Source: an uncultured Bacteroidales bacterium (GTDB lineage Bacteria; Bacteroidota; Bacteroidia; Bacteroidales; Paludibacteraceae). From it: 64,000 bases of DNA. A program made the translations under genes and the position numbers. Location of the stretch: the NCBI GenBank assembly GCA_902766045.1, contig CACXCA010000010.1, forward strand, positions 62,001-126,000, given 5' to 3'. Within the stretch, counting starts at the first letter, position 1. Each line of letters starts with the position of its first letter. The notes under the pieces are model-generated. The model was not told where the DNA came from. It made no database searches and saw nothing but the letters and a program-made list of their open reading frames with translations. Positions 8,810 to 21,800 of the stretch are shown piece by piece.

Positions 8810-9720
8810 AAAAGAGATTAGTGACCATACTGTTTGTCCTTAGTTGTCTGTTCTCCGCAACAGCACAACAAGATTTCTTTTTCACGCAACAAACCTTCTC
8901 CAGGGGAAACATCAATCCAGCAGGAGTAGGAAACACGGGAGATGTAGATTTATTTCTATTAGGACGATTACAATGGTTAGGGGTAGACAACGCACCCCAC
9001 ACAGTCTTATTCAATGCGACAAATTACTTCCAGAAGATTCAATCAGGAGTCGGGCTATCATTATCATATGACGCATTAGGAATAGGTCACAGCACGACAG
9101 AAATTAAAGCCGAATACTCATATCAAATTGATTTGAACCCCAACTGGATACTCTCAATGGGTATATCAGCAGGAATGTTTTTAGGCGTATATGATCCATC
9201 AGCCAACACATTAGAACAGGAAGCAGAAAGGATGGAAAAAGAGAAACTTCAAGCAGGAAAAGAAAAAGAGCTTTCACCTAATTTCGATTTGGGATTTGAG
9301 CTCAACAGAAGGAATTTAACATTAGGTGTTTCCTGTACACATATACAAAACAATGCCTCCACCTCCTATTCCTCTGACCGGCACATCTATGCCTACTCTA
9401 TTTTCACGCAACAGATAAATGGATTATGGGATTTGATGATAGATTTAGGGTATATGAATCGCAACAAAGTACACTTAGCTGACTTAGGCATTTTAGCATT
9501 CTACAATCGACTTTTCTGGGGAGGATTCTCATGGAGACCTGATCTAATTAATGGATGTAATCCCTCATACCTATCCATATTAGTAGGATTTGAATATCAT
9601 ATAGTTCGTTTCGGTTATATCTACGAATGCGGATTAGGCACACGCAGCACCCTACCAAGCAACACACATGAAATACTCCTTTCGTTCAGGATACCAAAGA
9701 AGGAAAAATCCATCGATTAA
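8806..9720 (+). CDS. PorP/SprF family type IX secretion membrane protein
   Basis: The 304-residue outer-membrane barrel has a signal peptide (LVTILFVLSCLFSATA) and the family start QQDFFFTQQTFSRGNINPAGVG, matching the Q(D/A)xxFSQ...NPAxAG motif of PorP/SprF proteins. Next come the LFLLGRLQWLGVDNAPHTVLFN and GVGLSLSYDALG strands, also typical of the family. In Flavobacterium johnsoniae SprF is needed for surface delivery of the giant adhesin SprB, and such genes usually sit next to the type B T9SS substrate they serve. Here the 7981-residue type B substrate begins 151 bases downstream. I give no symbol because PorP and SprF paralogues cannot be separated by eye. Confidence 0.92.
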   Translation: MKKRLVTILFVLSCLFSATAQQDFFFTQQTFSRGNINPAGVGNTGDVDLFLLGRLQWLGVDNAPHTVLFNATNYFQKIQSGVGLSLSYDALGIGHSTTEIKAEYSYQIDLNPNWILSMGISAGMFLGVYDPSANTLEQEAERMEKEKLQAGKEKELSPNFDLGFELNRRNLTLGVSCTHIQNNASTSYSSDRHIYAYSIFTQQINGLWDLMIDLGYMNRNKVHLADLGILAFYNRLFWGGFSWRPDLINGCNPSYLSILVGFEYHIVRFGYIYECGLGTRSTLPSNTHEILLSFRIPKKEKSID

Positions 9721-9737
9721 TATTTGTCAATATTAAT
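9716..9737 (+). other. AT-only hairpin between the sprF-like gene and the giant gene
   Basis: ATTAATATT / AATATTAAT forms a 9-bp stem with a TGTC loop, starting on the stop codon of the sprF-like gene. There is no U-tract behind it, so it is at best a weak attenuator. The rest of the 151-base gap is AT-rich and shows no clear TAnnTTTG promoter. Confidence 0.3.
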
Positions 9738-9871
9738 ACGTTTTACAATCTACAATCAAAAAATTTATTCATTCTAACTATCTCTTAGGCAAAAATTAAA
9801 ATTTAACGTATATTTATAACTTAAAATCATAAATAGGGAAAAATATCTAACTTACTAAAAAAGAGTAGATT

Positions 9872-12800
9872 ATGAAACAAATTAACGCAGCAAATAGAAT
9901 GCCGAAAGGTATTTTTATCACTATAATGTCTATTATTTCTATATGCAATATCTATGCAAAGAATGAAGACACCCCCAATCTTGATTTCTCATTTGGAAAC
10001 TTTTCCAACTGGGAACGGTACTATGCTTATTTTGGACCGATTGATTTTGCAGATTTTAACAGTTCCAATGTCTATGCAAACCAAATATACAAAAGTAAAA
10101 TTGACGAAAGCGAACAAGTATGGACTTTAAAAAATGGGGATGGAGATTCTCAGATGTGGGAAAGTCGAACTGGATATGGAAGACATGAAGTTCACGGAAC
10201 GTTTAGTGTCGTAAGGACCAGAGGGAATGACGAAAGCATGAGAAATTGTACTCGTGCGCTCAAAAATCTCCCCGATGATTTCAACTCAGCCGCTATCATA
10301 GGATGGCCTGGAGGCAAAGAAGGTGACACAGAAATACTATACGATTACAACTCGTCGAATGGATGGAAAAGAAGAGCAATGGCAGAAAAATTGCTTTATC
10401 GATTTAGAGTGACAGAAAAAAGTACTTTATTGAAAGTTTGCTATGCTTCTGTTTTATTTGAGCCAAACACATTCGCTGGTGCGCATTTTGGAGACGAGCA
10501 CCCTATTATGTGCTTAAATGTCACAGCTAATAATGGAACACAAACAAGAGTATTACCATGTGGTGAGTATTGCGGTAATGCGAGTAGTAACGACAACACT
10601 CTTGTTTCCTTAAAGAAAACAACAGATGGCGGTTGTTACAACACAGCTGACAACAATAATCTTACCTATAAACCATGGACCACCAACATCTATGACTTAA
10701 GGGATTTTATTGGTTATGAAGTAATTATCGAAGGATATATACATGACTGCTTATTGGAAAACTATGTTTGTAACAATTGTGGATATTGTCACCCTTACTC
10801 TTCTGACATCAGGACAGGCTCTAATGGCGTTATGCAAGTCAGATGCAGACATTGTGGAACATGGAGAGATGCCACGAAACGTGTTATGGCAGGAGGACAC
10901 GTATCTTATGGTTACCTGACAGGAGAAACCATGGAACTGAGAATTGATGTGGATAATTGTCCTGAAAGGAATAGAGTAAAAATCACCGTACCAGAAGGAT
11001 TTGGAGAAGGAAATTATTATTGGCACACATCAGATGGTGTCACACTTTTAGACGAAAACAGACAACCTTATACTAACCATGTTGCATACGTAAATCGCGC
11101 TGAAATACAAGACGTTGATTACATTTGCACCATCAAAGGTTCTAACGAAGAGTGCTCCGACATCTCTATCGCCACTCGTATCGCAAAAGAACCAATCGTT
11201 ATGGATTTCATTCCTAGTAATGCCTGTTTTAACAATGTCATCTTCACTGACAAAACTCATATTACGGAAATCCTACAGGATGGTGAAATGATTGAACCAG
11301 ATACCATCACATCATGGACATGGACTTATACCGACAACAATGGTATTTCTGGCACCCTCACATCATATACAAAAGAAGATGTTGAAGCAAATCCAATGCT
11401 CAAAAATCCTGAAGGAACATTTGAATGGACAACAGCAAACCAAGGAAAATACAAAATGACCTTAACCGTGACAACGGCTAAAGGATGTACAATGTCATAC
11501 GAAAAAGACTTTAAAGTACAACCACACCCTACCCTACAATTGGACGGAATCACCAATATCTGTGAAGGTGAAACATCCGTATTGCAAGTCACCAACTACA
11601 ATGCGCCAAACAACCGATATGTTTGGAAAAAATGCACATCAATCAATAATAACGATGAATGTGTAGGAGAATCCACTGTTCAAGACTCTATCGAATCCAC
11701 CAACAGTGCCTTCTTCAGTATTCTAGGAAATGATGAGAATAAAGGGTTTTATCGTGTAGAGATTATCCGAGAAGAAGATTTGATGGAAGGAAATGTCAAA
11801 ATCGGAAGTACACAATGTACGTATCATAAAGATTTTGAGGTTTCAACAAAACCTATTCCATCAATCAACTTTATTAACTATAAACTTAACGGCATTCAAA
11901 AATACAAAGACATTTGTAAAGGAGACACAACAAATCTAGAAATAGTAGAAGAAACAAACCCTCACATCCTTACCGCTAACGACCTAATATGGAGTAACAC
12001 CGAAAAAGGATTTGGTATCAATGTGGGACCAACAGACACTACTCTATATATCGTAACTGCAAACGGAAACGGATGTAGGACAATGGATAGCATCTGGGTC
12101 AATGTCAAACCTCTGCCAAAACTTAACATTGAGGGTCCATCAGCACTTTGTCAAAACGCCAGTGCCACATGGGAGGCTCAAGGTCTCACTTCCGCCACTG
12201 AGAAACAAAGTTACGAATGGTCTCAAGGCAGCACCCAACTCGGGAAATCAGAATCCATCACTGTGTCAAATACACAAACAGGATTTTACACCTATACACT
12301 AAAAGGAACAAATGATCTTGGTTGTACAGATTCAACACAAAAACAACTGATAGTTCGTGCCAATCCAGAGCCAAACGTCCCTACTGTAGCTCCAATATGT
12401 GAAGGACAAAACGTAGTTATCAACGTATATAATGTTGATTCCTGTCAATGGAACGATGGACCAATGTTAAAAGTACCATCTGAAAGTTCTGTCAGTGAAG
12501 TGCCACAATCTTCATCGTACAAACTGACTAGCTACATATATTACACAGATACGTTCTGTGTGGATGTACGCAACATACCTTTAACAATTAACAAAAATCC
12601 TGAAATAAAGATAGAGGGTGATTCCGGTGTATGTAAAGGATTCCCGATCACATTGGTTGCTAGTGACACAGCAACATATCCAAATGGCAAACCTGCAGAA
12701 AACAGTTATGCTTATTCTTGGAATGATGCAAACACAACGAAACAGGCGACACTCACAACTACACCTGTAGCAAGCACATCTTACACAATCACGATGAGCA

Positions 12801-15800
12801 ACGGAACTTGTAGCGTCTCTGCCACAAGACCAGTTGAAGTCTATAACAAACCTGAATTTGTTGTCACTCCATTAAAAGCAAGGGTATGTCCAGGTGAACG
12901 TGATACATTTATTGCAGAAGAAGGTCTTGTAGATTATAAGTGGTTCATCATAGAAAATAACAACGACACCACCTTCCTTGTTCCTAGTCAAGGTATGCCA
13001 AAGAATCAACTTGATTTGATAATAAACAAAGACATCAAAGTTTATGCAAGAGGAACTGACGCAAACGGATGTACAAACGACGAATATGCCCAAGTAACAG
13101 TGAAAGCCAAACCTGTCTTAGGAGAAATTGGAAACGACCATGTATGTGAAGGTTCTCAAATCACCATTGCTCCGACAGGTGCAGACCAAGGAACTTATTG
13201 GTGGACCTATCAATATAAAGACTCATTACAGATTGATACTGTAAAGGGGTTGGAAGGTGATGCGTTGATTCATGCTCCTAACTGCAACGGATGCGGACAA
13301 GTAACCTATTATGTTCATGGAACAAAAGATGGATGTGAGGCAGACACTTTCAAAACCGTAACCATCAATCCTCAACCAAAAGTAATTATAACAGGAGATA
13401 GTATCTGTAAAGGTGAGCAAACAACATTAACAGCAAGTTGTTCTATAAATATCAATTCTTGGAGTTGGACCGGTATGAATAAAACAGGCAACAGCATTAC
13501 TGTTTCACCTATCACAAATCAGACGTATTACGTAGTTGCAACAGCTGCAGCTGGTGGTTGCCCTGGTAATGCAGAATTTACCGTTGTTGTATATGACCGA
13601 CCTACCATCACAATTGAAGGAGGCAATGCTATATGTGCAGGAAAAGAAACATCCTTAAGTGCAAGTGGTGCTAGCAAATACACATGGACACTAGACAAAG
13701 CATCCATAGACACAACATACGGCGGAGAAGAGAACTCAACCATAATGGCAAAATTGGCAGAAACAACATTGTTTACTGTGGCAGGATACAATGAACATAA
13801 TTGCTATGCTATAAAGACAAAAGCAGTATTAGTAAATCCATATCCAGAAATACGGACAGATGCCAAACCTATCTGTCAAGGGGATCGTGTCGATATATCC
13901 GCCAGTGGTGCTGCCACATACAAATGGTATTCAGAAACAGGAGGACATTCACAAGACTCCATAGGAGTAGGAACCCGACACACCCACGAAGTAGCAAGCA
14001 ATGCAACCAATTATACCGTTTATGTTATAGGTACAGAGAACAACTGTTCAACGGAGAAAAAAATTGAAATAGACATCAAGCCACTGCCTGAAATCGAAAT
14101 CAGTGGAAAACATATCTATTGTCAAGGTGAAACTATAGAATTAACAGCCTCTTTCGATGACGACAGTCTATATCAATGGAGCAATGGAGACACAGAAAAG
14201 ACATTAAGAACAGCCGCCAACAGTTCCATCACAGAGCTAAAGATGATCGGAACAGATAAATATGGCTGTTCAAAAGAGGTCACCTATCCTATTGATGTGA
14301 TAGCATTACCTGCTGTTAGCATAAAGACACCTGCATCTACAGATATATGTATAGGTGACTCTATAGAATTGACAGCTGAAAATGCTGAAGAATATCAATG
14401 GTACACCACAAGTCTAACTGACGCAAACAAATACGCTGGAGATGAGACATGTCCTACCGGTGCATGCAATACTATCAAACCAGCAATCAATGCCACAACA
14501 AAATATATTGCGGAAGGCACAAAAGAAACAACAAAAGAATATGCTAATGGTAACAATACACCAATAGCACAAACTGCAAGTTGTAAAGCATCTGCAGAAA
14601 TCACCATCACTGCCAGACCAAAACCTGTTGTGACAATAGCTGATGTAAATCCTGTATGTGTAAACACATCTACAAACTTAACAGCCAGCAACACTGAAGC
14701 ATCTGCTATTATTGACCGATGGGAATGGTATAAAAACGGCAATGTAATAACAGGCGAAGACAAGAGTTACATCAACACCGGCAATCTAAGTGACGACATC
14801 ACAACATTCAAAGCCGTTGCTGTTTCAAACTATGGATGTCAAGGCAATCAAGAGAAGAATGTAACCACTTACCCTCTGCATACTGTAGAGATAGATGGCA
14901 ACAATTATGTTTGTGAAAACAAAACAATCCAACTGACCGCCACTGTTAGAAATGCAGATGGCAACGATGTCACCTCTAATGCTAGAATCTTCACATGGGT
15001 GCCACAAGGTGGATCCAATGCCGTAACTCCAGAGATGACATTGGCAAATACAACAATCTTTGAACTAACAGTAACAGATCCAAACGGTTGTCAAATACAA
15101 GCAACACCAAAGAACGTAAATTGGATTCCATTGCCAAGAATCAGAATCGAGCAAAATCCAGAAGATGTATGTGCAGGCAGAAACGAGGTCACACTAACCG
15201 CCTCCCCTACCAACAAAGAGGCTAACGGGATGAACGCTGATGGCTGGAAATGGTTAAGAGACAACAATGCAACGGCAGAAAGCACTATTGCAAACAACAT
15301 CACACTATCAAATCTAACTGGAACAACCACATTCAAGGTTACGGGAACAGACACATTCGGTTGTGTTTCCGAACCAGAGATTCATGTAATTGAAATCAAC
15401 GACGCACCAGACTTGACAATTACAGGTGTCAAGAATGCATGTCTCAACGACTTCATCGAATTGAGTGTCTCTTCCTCTAAGAATGCTGACATCTATTGGA
15501 TAGATACAGAATGTGGAAACAACGGAAATCAAAAGGCTACAGACATTCGTCGTGTAAAACTAGAAGAAGAGAAAGCCTATAAATTCAAAGCCTCTATAAC
15601 CGTCGATGGATGTACGACAATAGACTCTCTAATAGTCAATGTTCATCCTAACCCAAGTGTCACCGTAGCCAGCAAGAATGGGAAAAATTACGTTTGTAGA
15701 GGAGGATCATTAGAACTCGTCGCCACGGCCTCTTCTACCAATGTTACATATTCATGGAATATGTCTCCATCTCAAACAAATGAAGCAACAGTATGGCCAA

Positions 15801-18800
15801 CAAATAATCCAACACAATGTATTGTAACCGTTACTGACGACAATTCATGTACGGCAACGAACAACTTCGAAGTAAGTATTAAAGAAAATCCTATCTTATA
15901 TATAAATGAGAAAACAGCGGGAGACACAACAATATGTAAAGGTCAAACATTAACACTTACCGCAACAGGATTAGAAGTTGGCAACACAAATTACACATGG
16001 ACTCCAGATGGAAATGGAGCATCCTTCCAAACAGAAAGTATCCAAACTGAAAAGATATACACTGTTGAAGGAACAGATAATAATGGATGTAAGGGTTCAG
16101 CAAAATATACAATCAAAACAAAACCTTATCCTACATTCGATGCTCCTGATGTAACATCATGTCCAGGAGATATCTCAACAGTAAAAGCCACAGCAAATGG
16201 TGATGTAAATGCAGATTACTATACTTGGACATGGACAGATGATAACAACCAGACTGCTCATGCTACAGGTTCCAACTATTCAGAAATTCTCGAGCACACA
16301 AGAACCTATAGTGTAACTGCCACAAAGAACGGTTGTACAACTGACGCAAAAGTAGTTACTGCAACTGTTCATACTCGTCCAACAGCCTCCATATCTGCTA
16401 CTAATCACGTAATCACAGATGGCAAAATCATCATGTGTTACAAAGAGTCCGATGAACTCACAGCTTCAGGAAATGGCAATTATAGTTACGCATGGCTCAA
16501 CGGCAACGGATTAACATCTAATGGTGCGATTGCAAACATCACTCCAACTTCTGTCGGAACACACGAATACAACGTTACAATAACAGATAATACCACAAGT
16601 TGTAAAAGCACAGAAAAGATTACTGCTATTGTCAACGAAATACCTAATGTGACTCTAGACGGAAGCAAATCCATCTGCTACAACGATGAGGCAACCGTTA
16701 CTGCAACCGGTGCAGAAAGTTATGTCTGGAAAATTGGCGACAACACTGTCACCCAACAAAACGACCATCAATATGTGAGCAGACTTAAAGAAACAACCAC
16801 CTTTAGCGTCGTTGGAACAAGTGCAAACGGATGTAAAAGTTTACCAACTCCTTACAAGGTGGAAGTGAAAGACAAACTCAACATCGATTGGGGAACACCA
16901 ATCGTCTGCGCTGGAGATGCAAAAACCATCACCATCAGCAATGTCACGTCTATTGAATGGAAAACTGATAATAAAACAACTGGTTCCACAAGAACATTAG
17001 AGAACATTGATGAGACACATGCAGAATATCCAATTACCGCATATTACAATGGATGTTCACTAGATACTGTCGTAAAGATCCAAGTGAACAGTAAACCTGT
17101 TATCACATTCGATGCAAGTAATGCTGGAACAGCAACCAGCAACCAAAACGAAAGCAAAATATGTATAGGTGACAAAATTGAATTGCATGCAAGTGCAAGT
17201 GAATCGGACATCAAGTGGAACACAGGCGATGTGGAACCAAATGGTGTAAAAGCAAGTCCTATCACGACATCCACTTACACAGCAACAGCAACAAACAAAA
17301 CAACTGGATGTCAATCAACAGCTTCTTACAAAATCATTGTCAATCCTAGACCAGTTATCAAGATTAACAACGAGTTGGCTGGTGAAAGCAAAAAATGTAA
17401 AGACGATCCTATAAACCTAGAAGCTACAGGATTGAACACAGCAACAGGTTATGTATGGTATAGCAAATCTGACAATCAAAACTATACAACATTCACTCCA
17501 ACCTCAGCCAACAGCCATTCCACTACTGCAACAAGTAATGTCTATTACAAAGTGACAGGAACGGACGAAAATGGTTGTAGTGCAGAGGCTACACATGCCA
17601 TAACCGTCAATGAAAAGCCTAATATCGACCTTCAATTCTCGGAGACATGTGCAGGAGAAAACAATACGATCAGCTTAAATGAAAGGACACCGAACACACA
17701 ATACAGTTGGTCTTGGGCAAATGCCTCAAATCCGACTCAACCTATCGGTTCATTAAGCAATGCGACTTCTGTCACACACAACTTCTCTGAAGATCGTATA
17801 TACACAATCAATGCCAAGAGTAATGCCAACTGTTTAGCAGAAACAACATATACTATTCCTGTTAAACCATTACCAAAGTTCACCGTCACTCCTGACAAAA
17901 CAATTTGCCATGGTGTACCTGCAACACTTGAAGCAGAGCCTATAGGTCAAGCTTCGTATAGTTACGTATGGAAAAAGAAAGATGCCATACTAAACGCAGA
18001 TGGCTCACGCAGCATTACTGACAGTCCTGAAACAACCACTCTATACACCGTCAAAGTAACAGGAGGAGGATGTTCAAAGGATGCTTCAGTCACAGTGACG
18101 GTTAATCCATTGCCAAATGTTGCAATCATCCAAGAAGGTGCAGCTTGTGTTGGAAACACTGTAAAATTAAAGCCAACCATCATCAATGAGACGACCACAG
18201 ACAACTACACCTTCACATGGTATGATCAACCAGCAGAGAACCAAGAACGTCCATCTATTGGTACGAATGATTATAGTATGGCGATTACCTATTCGACAGC
18301 ACCAACAACTACACTATACTTAGTCGCCAGCAACAAGACCACCCTATGTTCCAAACAAATAACAAAAAGTGTTGACAAAACGAACAAGCCAAAAATCGAG
18401 GCATTGGGAGACCTTATTAGATGTAATAATAACATAGAAGGAACCATCCGATTATCTGGAGCTGAACAATACAAGTGGACTTCTGAAGATGACAAAGAAG
18501 GAAGTTCGCTTACCGAGATTTTGACTGAGGATAAAACATATAGCATTCATGCCACATCCGGAGCTTGTTATACCGATACTACCATCCCTGTAAAGGTCAA
18601 TCCTTTACCTACAGTAGCTATCAAAGGAGACAAAGGAAACTATAACGACACCACCATCTGTCTCCACTCAAATGCCACATTAACGGCTGAAACAAATTCT
18701 CAGAATCCTACTTACTCATGGAACACAAACGAGGAAACACGAAACATTAAAGTTACAGCAGAAACAAGGAACGCTCAAACTTACACAGTGACAGTTACAG

Positions 18801-21800
18801 ACGGATCCACTCAATGTAAGAATAAGGGAAGTTTTGTTGTGAATGTATATCCTCAATCAAACGTTCAAATTGAAGGTTTGTCCGAAATATGTACGAATGA
18901 TAAAACAACACTAACAGCCAATGCTAATTACCAAAGTTATCAATGGTCATACATCAACGCTGTATCTGACACGACTCCTATAGCGAATGGTAATGGCAAA
19001 ACTCTGACATACGACCTAAATGAGACAAAAACATTTATTTTGAATGTAGTCGATCAAAACGGATGTAAAAACAATGCATCCAAAACTGTAAATGCAAAGC
19101 CATTACCTACTATAGCATACAATACCCCTATTGTGTGTCATGGCAAGAAGCCTGTCATTTCAGTAGATAGAAGCAGGTCTGTTGCTGACTACTATGTATG
19201 GCCTGACAATTCTCAAAACAACACATCATGGACAAGTGCAGATGCATTAACGAGTGAACGTGAATTTACATTCAAAGCATATTTAAATGGTTGTCCATCA
19301 AAAGACTCAACCATAAAGATTGCGCCAAAAGCACTTCCAAATATCGTATTAAAAGATAGTGTAGGAAACGCACTTGAAAACAACGGAAACTCTGAAGTTT
19401 GTTTAAACAACAACAAATTTGTCATCGAAGCTGAAGATAACAAAACGAATACCACAAATTGGTCATGGAACATTGATCAAAACGGAGGCAACAGTCGTGA
19501 AGTACATCCAACCGTACAAACAACCTATCAAATCACAGCAGAGAACGACAACCATTGTACGGCATCTACTTCATACACTGTAAAGGTCAACACACCGACT
19601 CCAATTATCATCAGCGGTGTAAATAAAATATGTGAGAATGATTCAACCACATTGACTGCAGAAGGTGGAAGCAATTATAGTTGGTCATTCACTCCATCTA
19701 TAGATGCATCTAACCTCTCCTATTCAGCAGACGCATCTTCCGTCACAATCAAAAACTGTACAGAAACGTTCGTTGCAACAGTAAAAGGCAAAGATGGCAA
19801 GAGCTGTTCTTCCGAATCAGAAGGCTATACAGTAATAGTCAACAAAAAACCAGAATTGACCATCACCCCAGGACCTGACAATCGCAAGGTATGTGTTCAA
19901 TCACCATTGAGACTTTCAGCCTCAGGCGGATCCAACGTGTCAATACAATGGGAAAATGGAGAACCAGGACACCTTGATTATACCTATATACCAACTGAAG
20001 CTGAAGTTGGTTCTAAGAAGATAAAAGTTACAGGAACATCCACAGACAATTGTACAACAGTAGATTCCATATATGTTACTGTTAATGCATTGCCTGTAAT
20101 CAACATAACGGGTGCTGACATCTGTCAAGGAAATGACACCACATTGAAAGCTGAAAGTAATGAGAGTGCTTCATTCCACTGGCTAGGATATAATGAACAA
20201 GAAAATCCTATCACAATCAACAAACAAGGACGATACACCGTTGAAGCAACCAATAACAATGGATGTAAGAATACAGCCACATACGATGTGACAGCATATA
20301 GTTTACCATCTGTAAGCATTGTACGTCGCGGTATCGACTTCACAGACGACAAGACGGTCTGTGCAGGATCTGTTCTTCAGTTGGAAGCTATCGGTAGCGC
20401 TAGTACATTTGAATGGTATACAGGAGAGACTCGTCTCAATTCAACAGGAGATAGCGGTCAATTCATCTCCCCTACCATCTCAAACGATCAGGCATTCACA
20501 GTCATTGCAAAAGAGACACATCAGACTGGAGGTACGACATTGACGTGTATAAACACAGAAAAATACGAAGCGAAAAAAGCAATCGTTCCATCTTTCACCA
20601 TCACTGCAGACAATGTTTGTAAAGGCAAATCATCAAGAGCAACCATTACAAACCCTAATGCATCTGGTATAACCTACGTATGGTCATGGAATGATGACGA
20701 AACACAAAACGGAGGTACTTACCATGAAGAGCCATCCTTGAATGAAAAAATTGAATACACCGTAGTAGGTACACTAGGACATTGTACAGCAACAAAGACT
20801 GGATATGCAGACATCTGGAATTTGCCATCGCTTTCAACGATTTCAACCAACCCTGCTGGAACAGAAATGTGTTTAACAGGATCTGAAACCAAAGAATTGA
20901 GCGTAACAGCAACTGCTACAAATGAAAACGGCACCATCACTGACATTTCATGGTCTTCCAATAGAGATGCCAAGAGCATAGGTACGCCACAAAATGGAGC
21001 AACAGGCTTATCAGTATCTTCTGCTGTCGTAATATCTCCTACTCAGACTGGGAAACGAACATATACTGTATCGGCTCAAGACAATCATCAATGTAAGAAT
21101 AGTACGGACATTGAGATTAATGTGAACGACATTCCAGCCATTACCGTTCTAGGAGATCGGAACGTATGTCCAAACACTACTGCAAGCTTAACTGTACAAG
21201 GAACATATAGCGTTAAATGGTATAAAAAAGACGGTGTCACACCAATTAAAGAAATCAACGATGGCAGTGCATTTACACCAACCATCACGAAAGACACAAG
21301 CTTTGTTGTAGAAATAAACGATGGAACATGTTCTAACAAACAATCCGTTGATATTACAACTAAAAAGACACCTACTATTCAATTCAAAGGAGAATCGAGC
21401 GTATGTATCGGTTCAACGGCTGAAATCACCCTAGTAGGTAATTCTGGAGGAAAGAATTATCTAAAACAAGAAAATGGTTCTTACTCTACAACGTCTCAGA
21501 CATCATTGTCATTAATGCCAAAAGCAATAGGAGAAACAACATACAACATAAGATTAGTTTCTGCGGAAGGTTGTGAAACGGATACTTTCATCAAGATCAC
21601 GGCAAAAGCATTGCCTGAAATTAAAATCAACAACCAAAAGAATGGATCTTCTGAAATCTGTTTCAAAGATACAACGATTCTAACTGCGTCTGGTGCTGGT
21701 GACAATGGAAGTTATGTTTGGAACAATAGAACAACTTCCTCAGAAAACGAAGTTTTCCCACTTACAACAACCATTTACTACGTAGTCGGAACGAATACAG

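Noticed and set aside
9716..9737. Terminator between sprF-like and giant genes
   Set aside because: The stem is all A-T and no U-tract follows, so it is listed only as a weak hairpin, and co-transcription remains likely.
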